A stretch of 62,198 nt of DNA from Bacteroidota bacterium (GTDB taxonomy: Bacteria; Bacteroidota; Bacteroidia; Bacteroidales; F082), in contig JAEWWJ010000059.1 in the NCBI GenBank assembly GCA_023396415.1, forward strand, positions 1-62,198, in the 5' to 3' direction. Position numbers and translations under genes: made by a program. The notes under the pieces were generated by a model. That model searched no databases and was not told the origin of the DNA. It worked only from the letters and a program-made list of their open reading frames with translations. Positions 24,101 to 32,446 of this stretch are shown one piece after another (positions within the stretch are counted from its first letter, which is position 1; the number at the start of each line of letters is the position of its first letter).

Positions 24101-24379
24101 TTATTTAACAAATATAAATACGGCAAAAATGACCAAAAAGATCACCAACAATACACCTCTTCCGGTTTTATCCTGCTTTTTATTCACCATTAAATATCTA
24201 AATATCAATAAATTGGGAATTAAAGCCAGAAGATAAGGTGTTTTGGTATTTTGCAACCAATAAGGGATTGTGCTAAGGTTCCCAACGATACCAACAATGA
24301 TAAAATACAACACAGCTGTTGACGCAAGGCCGATCAAAATTCCTTTAAGTAAATGATCCGATTTCAAAATATTATTCAT
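24101..24379 (-). CDS. Small three-helix membrane protein
   Basis: A 92-residue hydrophobic protein with three predicted transmembrane helices at about residues 11-34, 47-62 and 74-92. No family motif is recognised. It is encoded 45 bases after surE and 21 bases before lpxB on the same strand, so it is probably co-transcribed with them. Homologs of similar size sit between surE and lpxB in other Bacteroidota as far as I recall, which suggests an envelope-related role. That is inference only. Confidence 0.65.
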   Translation of the reverse strand: MNNILKSDHLLKGILIGLASTAVLYFIIVGIVGNLSTIPYWLQNTKTPYLLALIPNLLIFRYLMVNKKQDKTGRGVLLVIFLVIFAVFIFVK

Positions 24380-24424
24380 TGGTAGGGTTTTTAAGTGGGT
24401 TTTAATTGACGCTTAAAGCCGCTG

Positions 24425-25189
24425 TTACAACTTCAAATCCCGCACAAAATCAAGTGCTTTGTATGCCGTTAGGTCATACTGCACCGGTACCACAGAAATA
24501 TAGTTGTTTTCCAAAGCCCAAACATCGGTATCTTCAACTTTATCATCGTTTTCAAACTTACCCGTAAGCCAATGATATTCAGTGCCTCGCGGATCTTGTC
24601 GCGAATCAAAACCTTCCACCCAACGGGCGTGGGCTTGCCGACAAACCCGAATCCCTTTGATGGGTTCAGCTTGTTTTTTGGGTAAATTTACGTTGAGGCA
24701 AACCCCTGCTGGCAGGCTGTTGCGCAACACACTTTGGGTAATTTCGAGGATATAAGGTTCTAAATGACTGAAGTCGGCAGTGGAACTGTAATCGTCTAAA
24801 CTGAATCCAATGGCCGGAATATCGTCAATGCAGGCTTCTATTACGGCGGCCATCGTTCCGGAATAAATCACATTGATGGAGGCGTTTGAACCATGATTGA
24901 TTCCTGAAACCAGCAAATCAGGTTTTCCTTTCAGCACCACTTGCTCACCCAATTTTACACAATCAACAGGCGTTCCATTGCATATATACTCCTCATAATC
25001 AGCCGTTTTAATAACCGTTGTGAGCCTCAGAGGTGTTTTTATGGTAATCGCATGACCCATTCCCGACATCACCTGGTCGCTCGAAACAACAACCACTCGA
25101 CCAATTTTTTTCATTATTGTAATTAAAGCACGAATCCCTGTGGCAAAATATCCATCATCATTTGTGATCAGTATTGTAGGCTTGGTCAT
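24425..25189 (-). CDS. surE: 5'/3'-nucleotidase SurE
   Basis: Divalent-metal-dependent nucleotidase that dephosphorylates nucleoside monophosphates and some polyphosphates; linked to stationary-phase survival. The metal-binding NDDG motif is at residues 9-12 in ILITNDDGYFATGI, and SGINHGSNASINVIYSGTMAAV contains the conserved Asn/Ser site. I start at MTKPTILITNDDG (25189). Several in-frame ATGs lie up to 25225 but would add a non-conserved extension and increase the overlap with the DUF502 gene, whose 3' end (25158) already overlaps by 32 bases. The length of 254 residues is normal. The overlap implies translational coupling in the DUF502-surE-lpxB run. Confidence 0.94.
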   Translation of the reverse strand: MTKPTILITNDDGYFATGIRALITIMKKIGRVVVVSSDQVMSGMGHAITIKTPLRLTTVIKTADYEEYICNGTPVDCVKLGEQVVLKGKPDLLVSGINHGSNASINVIYSGTMAAVIEACIDDIPAIGFSLDDYSSTADFSHLEPYILEITQSVLRNSLPAGVCLNVNLPKKQAEPIKGIRVCRQAHARWVEGFDSRQDPRGTEYHWLTGKFENDDKVEDTDVWALENNYISVVPVQYDLTAYKALDFVRDLKL

Positions 25190-25790
25190 TTGCATCATCA
25201 TTTTGTATTTCAAGATTAGTAACACCTGCCGAAATAATAAATTTCATCACATCGGTGGCAGAAGCATCAATAGGACTGACGTTTTCTGCCGGAACAATAA
25301 AAAGGTTTCCCGACCAGGCGTAAGAATGTGGCAAATATACGGCAACCTTTTGTCCGGCGATGCCAAGAAAACTTAAATCTTTGTTGGTGATGAATCCGAT
25401 TTTTTCCAGATCGTAGCCCTTTCCTATCTTTACCACTACCGGCTCGTTGAACCTTTTTTTCTGACCTACAAATGCCGAAACAAGATCTTTTACAGAGGTA
25501 TAAATGATTTTAATGAGCGGTGCTTTTGTCAAAAGATGATCGAAATACATCAGAAAAGGTTTAAACAAAAAGCTGGAACCTAAAAGTCCGATCAAGGTGA
25601 TAGAAAACAACAAAACAATGATGCCAAGGCCGGGGATATGGCGATCGATCAAGGCATCCAAATAGCCAATCAACAGTCCGTCAATGAGTTCAAAAATGGT
25701 AATGAGACCCCATACCGTGAGCGTGATAGGAGCTAAAAACAATAGCCCTTGAAAGAAATAATTCAACGTTCTTTTTATGAGATGATTCAT
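25158..25790 (-). CDS. DUF502 family membrane protein
   Basis: A 210-residue inner-membrane protein of the DUF502 family (PF04367). Two transmembrane helices lie at about 13-35 and 53-76; the second precedes FLMYFDHLLTKAPLIKIIYTSVKDL, the most conserved stretch. The C-terminal domain is soluble and beta-rich, with FLGIAGQKVAVYLPHSYAWSGNLFIVP-type residues matching the family GG-x-PT/YAPT region loosely. Function is unknown, although it is often found near envelope genes. It follows maf by 16 bases and overlaps surE by 32 bases, so all are likely one transcript. Confidence 0.88.
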   Translation of the reverse strand: MNHLIKRTLNYFFQGLLFLAPITLTVWGLITIFELIDGLLIGYLDALIDRHIPGLGIIVLLFSITLIGLLGSSFLFKPFLMYFDHLLTKAPLIKIIYTSVKDLVSAFVGQKKRFNEPVVVKIGKGYDLEKIGFITNKDLSFLGIAGQKVAVYLPHSYAWSGNLFIVPAENVSPIDASATDVMKFIISAGVTNLEIQNDDANDQAYNTDHK

Positions 25791-25806
25791 AGAATACGGT
25801 TTAAAA

Positions 25807-26430
25807 TTAAATAAAATAATTGATAAGCGGCTCCTTATCAGCGCCCACTATTCTTTTCAGAGTTTGATACAAACGATGTGTCGGTAAACCCATCACATTG
25901 TAATAAGATCCTTTTACTGACTCAATGCCGATATATCCAACCCATTCTTGAATTCCATACGCACCAGCTTTGTCAAAAGGCTTGTATTTGTCCACATACC
26001 ACTGCATTTCGGATGGGGTAAGAGTTGCAAATTTCACTTCTGAAACCTCATTAAATACGGTCGTTTTATCGCCCCATCGCAAACAAACGCCGGTTACCAC
26101 TTGATGCGTTTTTCCTGAAAGTAAGGAAAGCATTTCTATAGCTTCTGACTTATGGGCCGCTTTGTTCAAAATTCTATCTTCAACAATGACAACAGTATCA
26201 GCCGTAATAAGCAGATAATGAGGCGGTAGCATTTCTAAATCAAAAGACAATGATTTTTTCTTACTCAAATAAGCCGCAACCTCGAGCACGGGCAAATCAT
26301 CGGGAAATGATTCATCCACCTCTTTGGTAAGAATGGTAAAAGGCAAATCCATGCCCGCAAGCAGTTGCTGTCGCCTTGGCGATTGTGAGGCGAGAATGAG
26401 TTGAAAAGGTTCAATAACAGAAGGATTCAT
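25807..26430 (-). CDS. maf: Maf-family nucleoside triphosphate pyrophosphatase
   Basis: Cytoplasmic house-cleaning enzyme that hydrolyses dTTP/UTP or modified NTPs to the monophosphate and pyrophosphate, preventing incorporation of non-canonical nucleotides. The N-terminal SQSPRRQQLL (P-loop-like substrate site, residues 15-24), the metal-binding DTVV segment in LLITADTVVIVEDRIL, and PFDKAGAYGIQEW are all diagnostic of the YhdE/Maf-1 group. The 207 residues are standard. It follows the aldose epimerase gene by 62 bases and precedes DUF502 by 16 bases on the same strand. Confidence 0.94.
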   Translation of the reverse strand: MNPSVIEPFQLILASQSPRRQQLLAGMDLPFTILTKEVDESFPDDLPVLEVAAYLSKKKSLSFDLEMLPPHYLLITADTVVIVEDRILNKAAHKSEAIEMLSLLSGKTHQVVTGVCLRWGDKTTVFNEVSEVKFATLTPSEMQWYVDKYKPFDKAGAYGIQEWVGYIGIESVKGSYYNVMGLPTHRLYQTLKRIVGADKEPLINYFI

Positions 26431-26492
26431 GCAGTTGGCTTTGGCGGTAGATATTTCGGGGAATGATAAATAAACATAATGATTCAGGCATT

Positions 26493-27533
26493 TTAAAGCT
26501 CAACCCCGAACTGATAAGCAGTAGATTGGAAAAACTTTTCGTTGGGTTTGAGCAGCGTTGAAGGGAAATTTGGTTGGTTCATACTGTCGGCAAAATGCTG
26601 GGTTTCAAAACATATTGCGCTGTGCTTAGAATATTTACGGCCCGCATGTCCATGTAAACTACCATCTAAAAAGTTTCCTGAATAAACTTGAACTCCGGGC
26701 TGACTGGTAAACACCTTCAATGTCCTTCCGGATTTTTCATGCCGCAAAACAACATCAGGTACGACCGGATTTCTCTCCTTTTCGAGCACAAAACAATGGT
26801 CCAATTCAATAACGGCGGGTATGTCACGATCCGCCAATAGCACGGCTTCCTGAAAATCCAAAGGACTGTTTGCGACAGGAAGAAGCTTTCCGGTGGGTAA
26901 AAGGTTATTGTTGAGTTCCACATATTCTTTTGCTGCCACCTTGAGTTGATGATCAGCAATATCGTTTGCAAAACCATTCAAATTAAAATAAGAATGATTG
27001 GTCAGGTTCAAATAGGTGGGTTTATCTGTAACTGCTTCATATTCAACCTCAATTCGGTTTTCAGGGAGAATTTTATAGGTCGTTTTTACCTTTAAATTTC
27101 CCGGATAACCCTCCTCGAGGTGAGGGCTTAGATAAGAAAGCTCAATCGAGATAAAATCCGGTTTTTCAGTGATTTGATAGTCCCACAATCGGGCGTGGAA
27201 ACCTTCGGCACCGCCGTGTAAATGACAAAACTCATCCTGCAGTGAAAGCTGATAATCAATACCTTCCAATGAAAACCGACCAAAAGCGATACGTCCGGCA
27301 TATCGGCCAATTACAGCACCAAAGTAGGGATTAGGCAACAAATAATTTTCCAACGCCATAAAACCGGCGGCAATATGATCGAGCTTTCCATCGCGGTCGG
27401 GTGTTTCAATAGAGGTGATAATGCCGCCATAGTTTGTAATCGCTACACGCATACCATCATCACAAATAATTTGAAACAGCTTGGCTTTTAAGCCATTAGG
27501 AAGAATTCCAAAGTCAACAGTAGTTAAATTCAT
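26493..27533 (-). CDS. galM: Aldose 1-epimerase (galactose mutarotase)
   Basis: Interconverts alpha and beta anomers of hexoses, chiefly galactose. The catalytic acid His is in NLTNHSYFNLNG (around residue 175) and the catalytic base Glu near 308 in ICFETQHFADSMNQ. NYGGIITSIETPDRDG and IGRYAGRIA near the N-terminus are typical GalM signatures. I start at MNLTTVDFGIL (27533); the frame is open to 27572 but the extra 13 residues are not conserved. The product is 346 residues without a signal peptide, so it is cytoplasmic, in contrast to many secreted Bacteroidota mutarotases. A 183-base spacer without recognisable features separates it from the UbiA gene. Confidence 0.93.
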   Translation of the reverse strand: MNLTTVDFGILPNGLKAKLFQIICDDGMRVAITNYGGIITSIETPDRDGKLDHIAAGFMALENYLLPNPYFGAVIGRYAGRIAFGRFSLEGIDYQLSLQDEFCHLHGGAEGFHARLWDYQITEKPDFISIELSYLSPHLEEGYPGNLKVKTTYKILPENRIEVEYEAVTDKPTYLNLTNHSYFNLNGFANDIADHQLKVAAKEYVELNNNLLPTGKLLPVANSPLDFQEAVLLADRDIPAVIELDHCFVLEKERNPVVPDVVLRHEKSGRTLKVFTSQPGVQVYSGNFLDGSLHGHAGRKYSKHSAICFETQHFADSMNQPNFPSTLLKPNEKFFQSTAYQFGVEL

Positions 27534-27716
27534 AGTGTATTCATCAAAAAATTCAAAAAGATTATCTACCAAAACAAAAGCCTTGAACCTGCAAAGGTGC
27601 TTGTAATTTGGCGAATATCATACGTTTTTTTAAACATAAACGGGAGAAAAGTAGTAAAACCAAGGCAATGCACATTCTTACTAATGGCCCACGATTGAAG
27701 CTTAACTTGAGGCGCT

Positions 27717-28640
27717 TTAAAGAAACACCATCGAAGCCAAACCACTCACCATCAACACTTTTAAAAGAAAAGAAACACGGGAATAATTGGACTTTTCTTT
27801 GGCAAAATACAACTGATACAATGTGGCTACCGCATTGATTACAACAATAAACAGGAACGAAAACGCATAGAAATTGTTGATCTGCCACAGCACATATTGC
27901 CATACCAATATCATTATCAGCAAGATAACATTCAAACCTATCGCCATCATTCTGGCTGATTCAACACCTGCAACCACAGCAAAGCTGCGACATCCATAAC
28001 GCTTGTCGCCCTCTACGTCTTCGATATCTTTCACCATTTCGCGTATCATGGAGGTGAGAAACGAAAACAAAGTGTAAACGAGCAAAGTGCCGGTAATTTT
28101 TGGGAACAAAAGGGATGCCTCAGCAAACAGCTGTGGCTTTCCGGTGAGAGATAAAAAATCAGTCAGCCAAACAATAATCAACGACAAGGAACTGGCAAAG
28201 GCAATTACCACATTTCCCACCAAATTCATTCTTTTGTAACGTTTGGAGTAAAACCACAGCAAACCATTCATCATGATGATGACGACGCTCAAACGCCAAC
28301 TTTGCACCACATAGCCCAAATAAGCCGCCAATAAAATGGTTGTAGATACCAGTATCCAATAGAGTTGGCGCGCTGTTGAAAAGCGTATCTCCCTACCAAT
28401 CAACATTTTCTCAGGTTTGTTTATGCTGTCAACATCAGTATCAAACAAATCATTGATGATGTAACCGGAGGCAGCAGTCAATACAGAAGCCAGCACCAAA
28501 ATCAAAAAAACATGCAGAGGTACCATCGCTTCGCTACCCACATTGCCCAAGTGCGGCCAAATGATGGCGTAGCGAACCAACAACATAGTGATTGCGATAA
28601 TGAGGAGGTTGGGCCACCTAATCAGCTTTAGATACTTCAT
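27717..28640 (-). CDS. UbiA-family prenyltransferase
   Basis: Integral membrane prenyltransferase with about eight helices in 307 residues. The first Asp-rich motif, NDLFDTDVDSINKPEKM (about 66-82), and the second, KDIEDVEGDKRYG (about 184-196), bind prenyl diphosphate through Mg2+. Proteins of this subgroup in Bacteroidota are usually annotated as geranylgeranylglycerol-phosphate geranylgeranyltransferase-like; whether the acceptor is a glycerol phosphate, a quinone precursor or another aromatic compound cannot be read. I start at MKYLKLIRWPN (28640), which lies just past the stop of the KdsC-like gene (28651) and avoids a 22-base overlap. It belongs to the minus-strand run DUF2520-KdsC-UbiA. 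Confidence 0.85.
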   Translation of the reverse strand: MKYLKLIRWPNLLIIAITMLLVRYAIIWPHLGNVGSEAMVPLHVFLILVLASVLTAASGYIINDLFDTDVDSINKPEKMLIGREIRFSTARQLYWILVSTTILLAAYLGYVVQSWRLSVVIIMMNGLLWFYSKRYKRMNLVGNVVIAFASSLSLIIVWLTDFLSLTGKPQLFAEASLLFPKITGTLLVYTLFSFLTSMIREMVKDIEDVEGDKRYGCRSFAVVAGVESARMMAIGLNVILLIMILVWQYVLWQINNFYAFSFLFIVVINAVATLYQLYFAKEKSNYSRVSFLLKVLMVSGLASMVFL

Positions 28641-28650
28641 TTTAAGCAGT

Positions 28651-29172
28651 TTACCAATGATGTGCAATCGCATTCATCCACTTGCCTTGCACTTTCAAAA
28701 CTTGTTCGATCACATCGCGCACACACCCATGCCCACCACGGTAATGACTGATATAAATGCTGATACGTTTGATTTCTTCGGAGGCATCCGATGGGCAAGT
28801 GGCCACACCGGCCTTTTCCATGGTGAGATAATCAGGTATATCATCGCCCATATACAGCACTTCATCGGCAGAGATATTCTTATCAATAAGATACTTTTCA
28901 AAAACCTCTAATTTGTTACTTACCCCCAAAAAAACATCAGAAATATCTAATGACTCAAAGCGTTTTTTCATGCTAGGAGAGTAACCTCCGGAAATAATCG
29001 CCACGTTATAACCCAGCTTTCTAATCAATTGAAGGGCATAGCCATCTTTGACGTTGGCAGTACGAAGCGGCTCACCATCGTTATTGATAACGATCACTCC
29101 GTCAGTCATAACGCCATCATAATCAAATATAAAAGTTGAAATATTATGCAATTTAGCTTTGTAGTTACTCAT
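28651..29172 (-). CDS. kdsC: KdsC-like HAD phosphatase (KDO 8-phosphate phosphatase)
   Basis: A 173-residue C0-type HAD phosphatase, the size of KdsC, which releases KDO from KDO 8-phosphate for lipopolysaccharide core synthesis. The nucleophile Asp is in FDYDGVMTDG (residues 16-25; the common form is FDVDGVLTDG). Motif II is IISGG (about 58-62), followed by a Lys in LGVSNKLEVF, and motif III/IV is GDDIPDY (about 108-114). It starts 3 bases after the DUF2520 stop, so the two are co-transcribed. KdsC function fits the lipid A gene lpxB nearby. Other sugar-phosphate C0 HAD enzymes (for example acylneuraminate 9-phosphatases) cannot be excluded. Confidence 0.85.
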   Translation of the reverse strand: MSNYKAKLHNISTFIFDYDGVMTDGVIVINNDGEPLRTANVKDGYALQLIRKLGYNVAIISGGYSPSMKKRFESLDISDVFLGVSNKLEVFEKYLIDKNISADEVLYMGDDIPDYLTMEKAGVATCPSDASEEIKRISIYISHYRGGHGCVRDVIEQVLKVQGKWMNAIAHHW

Positions 29173-29175
29173 AAA

Positions 29176-29964
29176 TTACTCTTTGTGAAATTGGGTTAAA
29201 ATATAATCTGTCATTGTTTGATACACCTTTTGAACGTCAAGGTGTTGCTGCAAAAGCTGGAGATGCTGTTGAATGGTGCCTCGATCGTTGCGGCGGGCCG
29301 GCCCTGTTTGTGCTTCCTTAGGCGGCATTTGAAGTGCTTTGAGAGCAGTTTCTAAAAGTAGTGGTTTGAGTGCATTAAAAGACAAGCCTTCAGCTGTAAG
29401 TAATTCATCAGCAATACTATACATCGTGTTACTAAAATTATTCACAAAAACTGCCGCCAAATGAAGGCGTTGGCGTTGTGCATCGGAAATGACATGAACG
29501 TCATTTGAAATCTTTTTTCCCAAGGCCAACAACAATTGTGTATCCCCATCAGTATTGGAATGAACAAAAACCGGAATGGTTGCAAAATCGGGCTTTCGCT
29601 CGAATGAGAAGGTTTGCAAAGGGTAGAAAATGCCATACCGAGCGAATTTTTTTTCAAAAACAATTTGACTTTTCATTCCCGATGTATGAACCACCAAACC
29701 ACCTAAAGCAGGTAAGGTGCCGATAACCTCTTCAATAGCATCGTCGCTCACAGCAATCACATACAAATCAGCATTTTGCGAAACTTGTTCCGGTTTTGAA
29801 ATAGATGTTGCTCCGTATGATTTAGCTAATTCATTAGTTTTTAATTGATTACGACCAACAACTTCGGCTATAACCATATCATTTGACGCAAAAGCCCGAC
29901 ACAAATGATGCGCTACCCTGCCGGTGCCAATCATAGTAATGCTTTTGATGGATGAGGTACTCAA
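29176..29964 (-). CDS. Rossmann-like / DUF2520 protein
   Basis: A 262-residue soluble protein with an N-terminal NAD(P)-binding Rossmann fold, MIGTGRVAHHLCRAF (GxGxxxxxL type, about 11-25), and a C-terminal helical DUF2520 domain containing RLHLAAVFVNNFSNTMYSIADELL (about 165-188). The pair of domains (PF10727 and PF10728) resembles 6-phosphogluconate dehydrogenase-like or F420-dependent reductases. No substrate is known. It is the first gene of the minus-strand run leading to the KdsC-like and UbiA genes, and is separated from the glycoside cluster by a large terminator hairpin. TGPARRND is a typical family motif near residue 221. Confidence 0.85.
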   Translation of the reverse strand: MSTSSIKSITMIGTGRVAHHLCRAFASNDMVIAEVVGRNQLKTNELAKSYGATSISKPEQVSQNADLYVIAVSDDAIEEVIGTLPALGGLVVHTSGMKSQIVFEKKFARYGIFYPLQTFSFERKPDFATIPVFVHSNTDGDTQLLLALGKKISNDVHVISDAQRQRLHLAAVFVNNFSNTMYSIADELLTAEGLSFNALKPLLLETALKALQMPPKEAQTGPARRNDRGTIQQHLQLLQQHLDVQKVYQTMTDYILTQFHKE

Positions 29965-30030
29965 AGCTCTTTTTTTTACGAAGGTACATTTTTAAGCCAT
30001 TCCTTCAAAATAAGGAAGACAAGATTGCAC

Positions 30031-30108
30031 GAAAAAGGCCGTCTTTGAATGGGTTTTCAGCAGTTAGTTGCCACCCGCGACAACAATAGAACCCATTCAA
30101 AGACGACC
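30031..30108 (-). terminator. Unusually large terminator hairpin after the glycoside cluster
   Basis: CGTCTTTGAATGGGTT (30040-30055) and AACCCATTCAAAGACG (30090-30105) are perfect complements over 16 bp, extended by GG/CC after one mismatch. The loop of 34 bases can form its own small hairpin (GTTG/CAAC). On the minus strand the stem is followed by TTTTT, placing a terminator 21 bases past the DUF1080 stop. Confidence 0.8.
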
Positions 30109-30128
30109 AAAAAATCAACAACTATTAA

Positions 30129-30902
30129 CTATAACTGTCTGATTTTAATATTTTTATACCAAACATCATCGCCATGATCTTGCAAGCCGATGAAGCCTTC
30201 TTGAGCCACATTGGCCCAGTCAGGATTGTATTGAGGGAATTTGCTTTTCGCTACCATTTCGTTCCATTCGGGTGTCCAAAGGTGATAACTCACTACTTTT
30301 TCACCATTGAGCCAATGTTCAACTAACCCCTTAAACACCAATAATTTAACCTGATTCCATTCACCTACCGGCTTTACTTTATCGGCTGCAACGCCAATCA
30401 TATCATACAATGCACCGGCACTGTGAACGCCTTCGCGACCATCGGGATGCGTGGTGTTGTCTAACACTTGCATTTCGGGGGCTGTTTGCCAAATGGTTTT
30501 GTCGGGCAGCTCTTGGGCGAGATATAAAATACCGCTATTTCCACCTTCGGAGATTTTCCACTCGAGGCTCAGCTCAAAGTTTTGAAATTTTTCATCAAAA
30601 ATAATATCGCCTCCTTCGAGTGAACCCGCTTCACCGCGTCCCGAACCAATACATTGCAAGGTTCCGTTTTCGATTTTCCAGCCCGTGGGGAAATAGTCCT
30701 TGCCATAACCCCGCCATTTTCCCGGGTTTTGACCATCAAACATCAGCATCCAGCCGGCATCGGCTTCTGCCTGCGATAAAGTATTGTCGGCAACGACTTC
30801 CACTTTTGCTTCTTCTTTTTGTTCTGTCGCCTTGTTACCGGCATTTTGACAAGCGGCAAGGCCCAAAAACGCCAAACCAATAAACATAAATTTTTTCATC
30901 AT
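30129..30902 (-). CDS. DUF1080 (3-keto-disaccharide hydrolase-like) lipoprotein
   Basis: A 257-residue exported lipoprotein; the signal MMKKFMFIGLAFLGLAACQN has lipobox LAAC, followed by a charged linker. The DUF1080 domain (PF06439), a concanavalin-like beta sandwich, spans about 50-257. It contains WMLMFDGQNPGKWRGYG, GGDIIFDEKFQNFELSLEWK, SGILYLAQ and GFIGLQDHGDDVWYKNIKI. Members have been shown to hydrolyse or eliminate 3-keto-glycosides produced by Gfo/Idh/MocA dehydrogenases. It is the last gene of the minus-strand DoxX/Gfo cluster, 41 bases after a Tat-exported Gfo oxidoreductase, which fits joint action in the periplasm. Exact substrate unknown. Confidence 0.9.
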   Translation of the reverse strand: MMKKFMFIGLAFLGLAACQNAGNKATEQKEEAKVEVVADNTLSQAEADAGWMLMFDGQNPGKWRGYGKDYFPTGWKIENGTLQCIGSGRGEAGSLEGGDIIFDEKFQNFELSLEWKISEGGNSGILYLAQELPDKTIWQTAPEMQVLDNTTHPDGREGVHSAGALYDMIGVAADKVKPVGEWNQVKLLVFKGLVEHWLNGEKVVSYHLWTPEWNEMVAKSKFPQYNPDWANVAQEGFIGLQDHGDDVWYKNIKIRQL

Positions 30903-30943
30903 TTTATTTTTTAAATTAATATAAATTACTGTTAGTTAATGAT

Positions 30944-32428
30944 TTATAACGACCATCCTGCACGGTAGGTATGTTTAATATATTCCTGAGCAGCTTGTTT
31001 AGCTTTGATGGTTTCGTGTTGTGTATCGAAATGCGGATGACCGTCAATCACCTCAAACTTATCGCTTTTCACTACCCGAATTTCATCATTTTCACCAATG
31101 TTGGTGAACTCCATTTTTTCGCCGTCCCATAGCAACTCACGTTTGAGGTCTTGCAGCCTAACAGCCACAACGCCCATCACCACCATCTCATTCATAGGCC
31201 CTGAATAGCCAAAATGTGAGCTGGCTTCTACCCTACTTTCCGGACTTTCTTTACAGGCACGCACCCAATCCATTTCGTGGCCAACGGTTACGCGGCGCAT
31301 TTTGGGTGTGGGTCTTTTGTAGTCTTTGTCGTATTCAAGCGGCAACAAAAACGGATCGCGACCATAGCAGCCGGTCATAATTTTCCCTTTGGTGCCAATC
31401 AGCAGGCAACCTCCATTGGGATCGCGTCCCATCACTTCGCCATCGGGCAACTCTTCCGGACGCGGCGGAAGCAATCCACCATCCCACCAAGTGACGTTAA
31501 TTTCGGGCATTCCAACACCATTGATGGCATCTCTTTTTGGAAAAACATATTTCACAACCTCTGCCAATGGTGGCGATTCGGTGTTGAACTGAGAGGATGT
31601 TCCTTGCACTTTGGTAGGATACTTCAGGTTGAGTGACATAAAGATCGGATCCATGATATGACAGGCCATATCGCCGAGGGCACCGGTGCCAAAATCCCAC
31701 CACCCACGCCAATTCCAAGGAGTGTAAATGGCATTATAGGGCCTCTCTTTGGCAGGTCCTAAGAATAAATCCCAAGCCAAAGTGTCGGGAATAGTCATAA
31801 TTTCTTTGGGTCTTTCCAAGCCTTGAGGCCAGATAGGACGATTTGTCCAGGCGTGAGCTTCTTTCACTTCGCCAATGGCGCCATCCCAAACCCATTCACA
31901 TACTTGCCTGATACCTTCGCCCGAGTTGCCCTGGTTGCCCATTTGCGTGGCCACCTTGTATTGGCGGGCGATCTCGGTCATCTGACGCGATTCCCAAACG
32001 GCATGGGTAAGTGGTTTTTCGCAATACACATGTTTTCCCATTTTCATGGCGTTGATGCTGATGATGGCATGTGTATGGTCGGGCGTTCCAACTACAACAG
32101 CATCAATAGAATCGCCCATTTCGTCAAACATCTTCCGCCAATCGTAATATTTTTTGGCATCGGGAAACTCACCAAATATCTTGTTTGAGTATTTCCAATC
32201 CACATCGCAAAGGCCAATGATGTTTTCACTGCTGACGGCCCTGATGACTCCGCCTCCGCGACCACCTACGCCCACCCCCACGATGTTGAGCTTATCGCTC
32301 GGGGCACGATGTCCCAAACCTGAAATGACATTGCTGGGCAAGATCATAAAACCGGCGGCGGTTAGAGCGGTGTTGCGCAAAAACGAGCGGCGATCCATTC
32401 CATTGTTTGATAGTTTATTTTCTTCCAT
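30944..32428 (-). CDS. Tat-exported Gfo/Idh/MocA-family oxidoreductase
   Basis: A 494-residue NAD(P)-dependent sugar oxidoreductase. The N-terminus holds a twin-arginine signal (MDRRSFLRNTALTAAGFMI, from residue 12), so it should be exported folded with its cofactor. The Rossmann fold begins with VGVGVGGRGGGVIRAV (about 50-65), and the Gfo signature CEKPLTH is near 137. The C-terminal alpha/beta domain includes NVTWWDGGLLPPRPEE, common in the large exported members. These enzymes oxidise sugar hydroxyls (often C3) with tightly bound NAD. It is preceded by the sugar isomerase gene (18 bases) and followed by the DUF1080 lipoprotein gene, suggesting an oxidation-then-cleavage pathway for glycosides. 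Confidence 0.92.
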   Translation of the reverse strand: MEENKLSNNGMDRRSFLRNTALTAAGFMILPSNVISGLGHRAPSDKLNIVGVGVGGRGGGVIRAVSSENIIGLCDVDWKYSNKIFGEFPDAKKYYDWRKMFDEMGDSIDAVVVGTPDHTHAIISINAMKMGKHVYCEKPLTHAVWESRQMTEIARQYKVATQMGNQGNSGEGIRQVCEWVWDGAIGEVKEAHAWTNRPIWPQGLERPKEIMTIPDTLAWDLFLGPAKERPYNAIYTPWNWRGWWDFGTGALGDMACHIMDPIFMSLNLKYPTKVQGTSSQFNTESPPLAEVVKYVFPKRDAINGVGMPEINVTWWDGGLLPPRPEELPDGEVMGRDPNGGCLLIGTKGKIMTGCYGRDPFLLPLEYDKDYKRPTPKMRRVTVGHEMDWVRACKESPESRVEASSHFGYSGPMNEMVVMGVVAVRLQDLKRELLWDGEKMEFTNIGENDEIRVVKSDKFEVIDGHPHFDTQHETIKAKQAAQEYIKHTYRAGWSL

Positions 32429-32446
32429 ATGAAAAAAGGTTATTGG

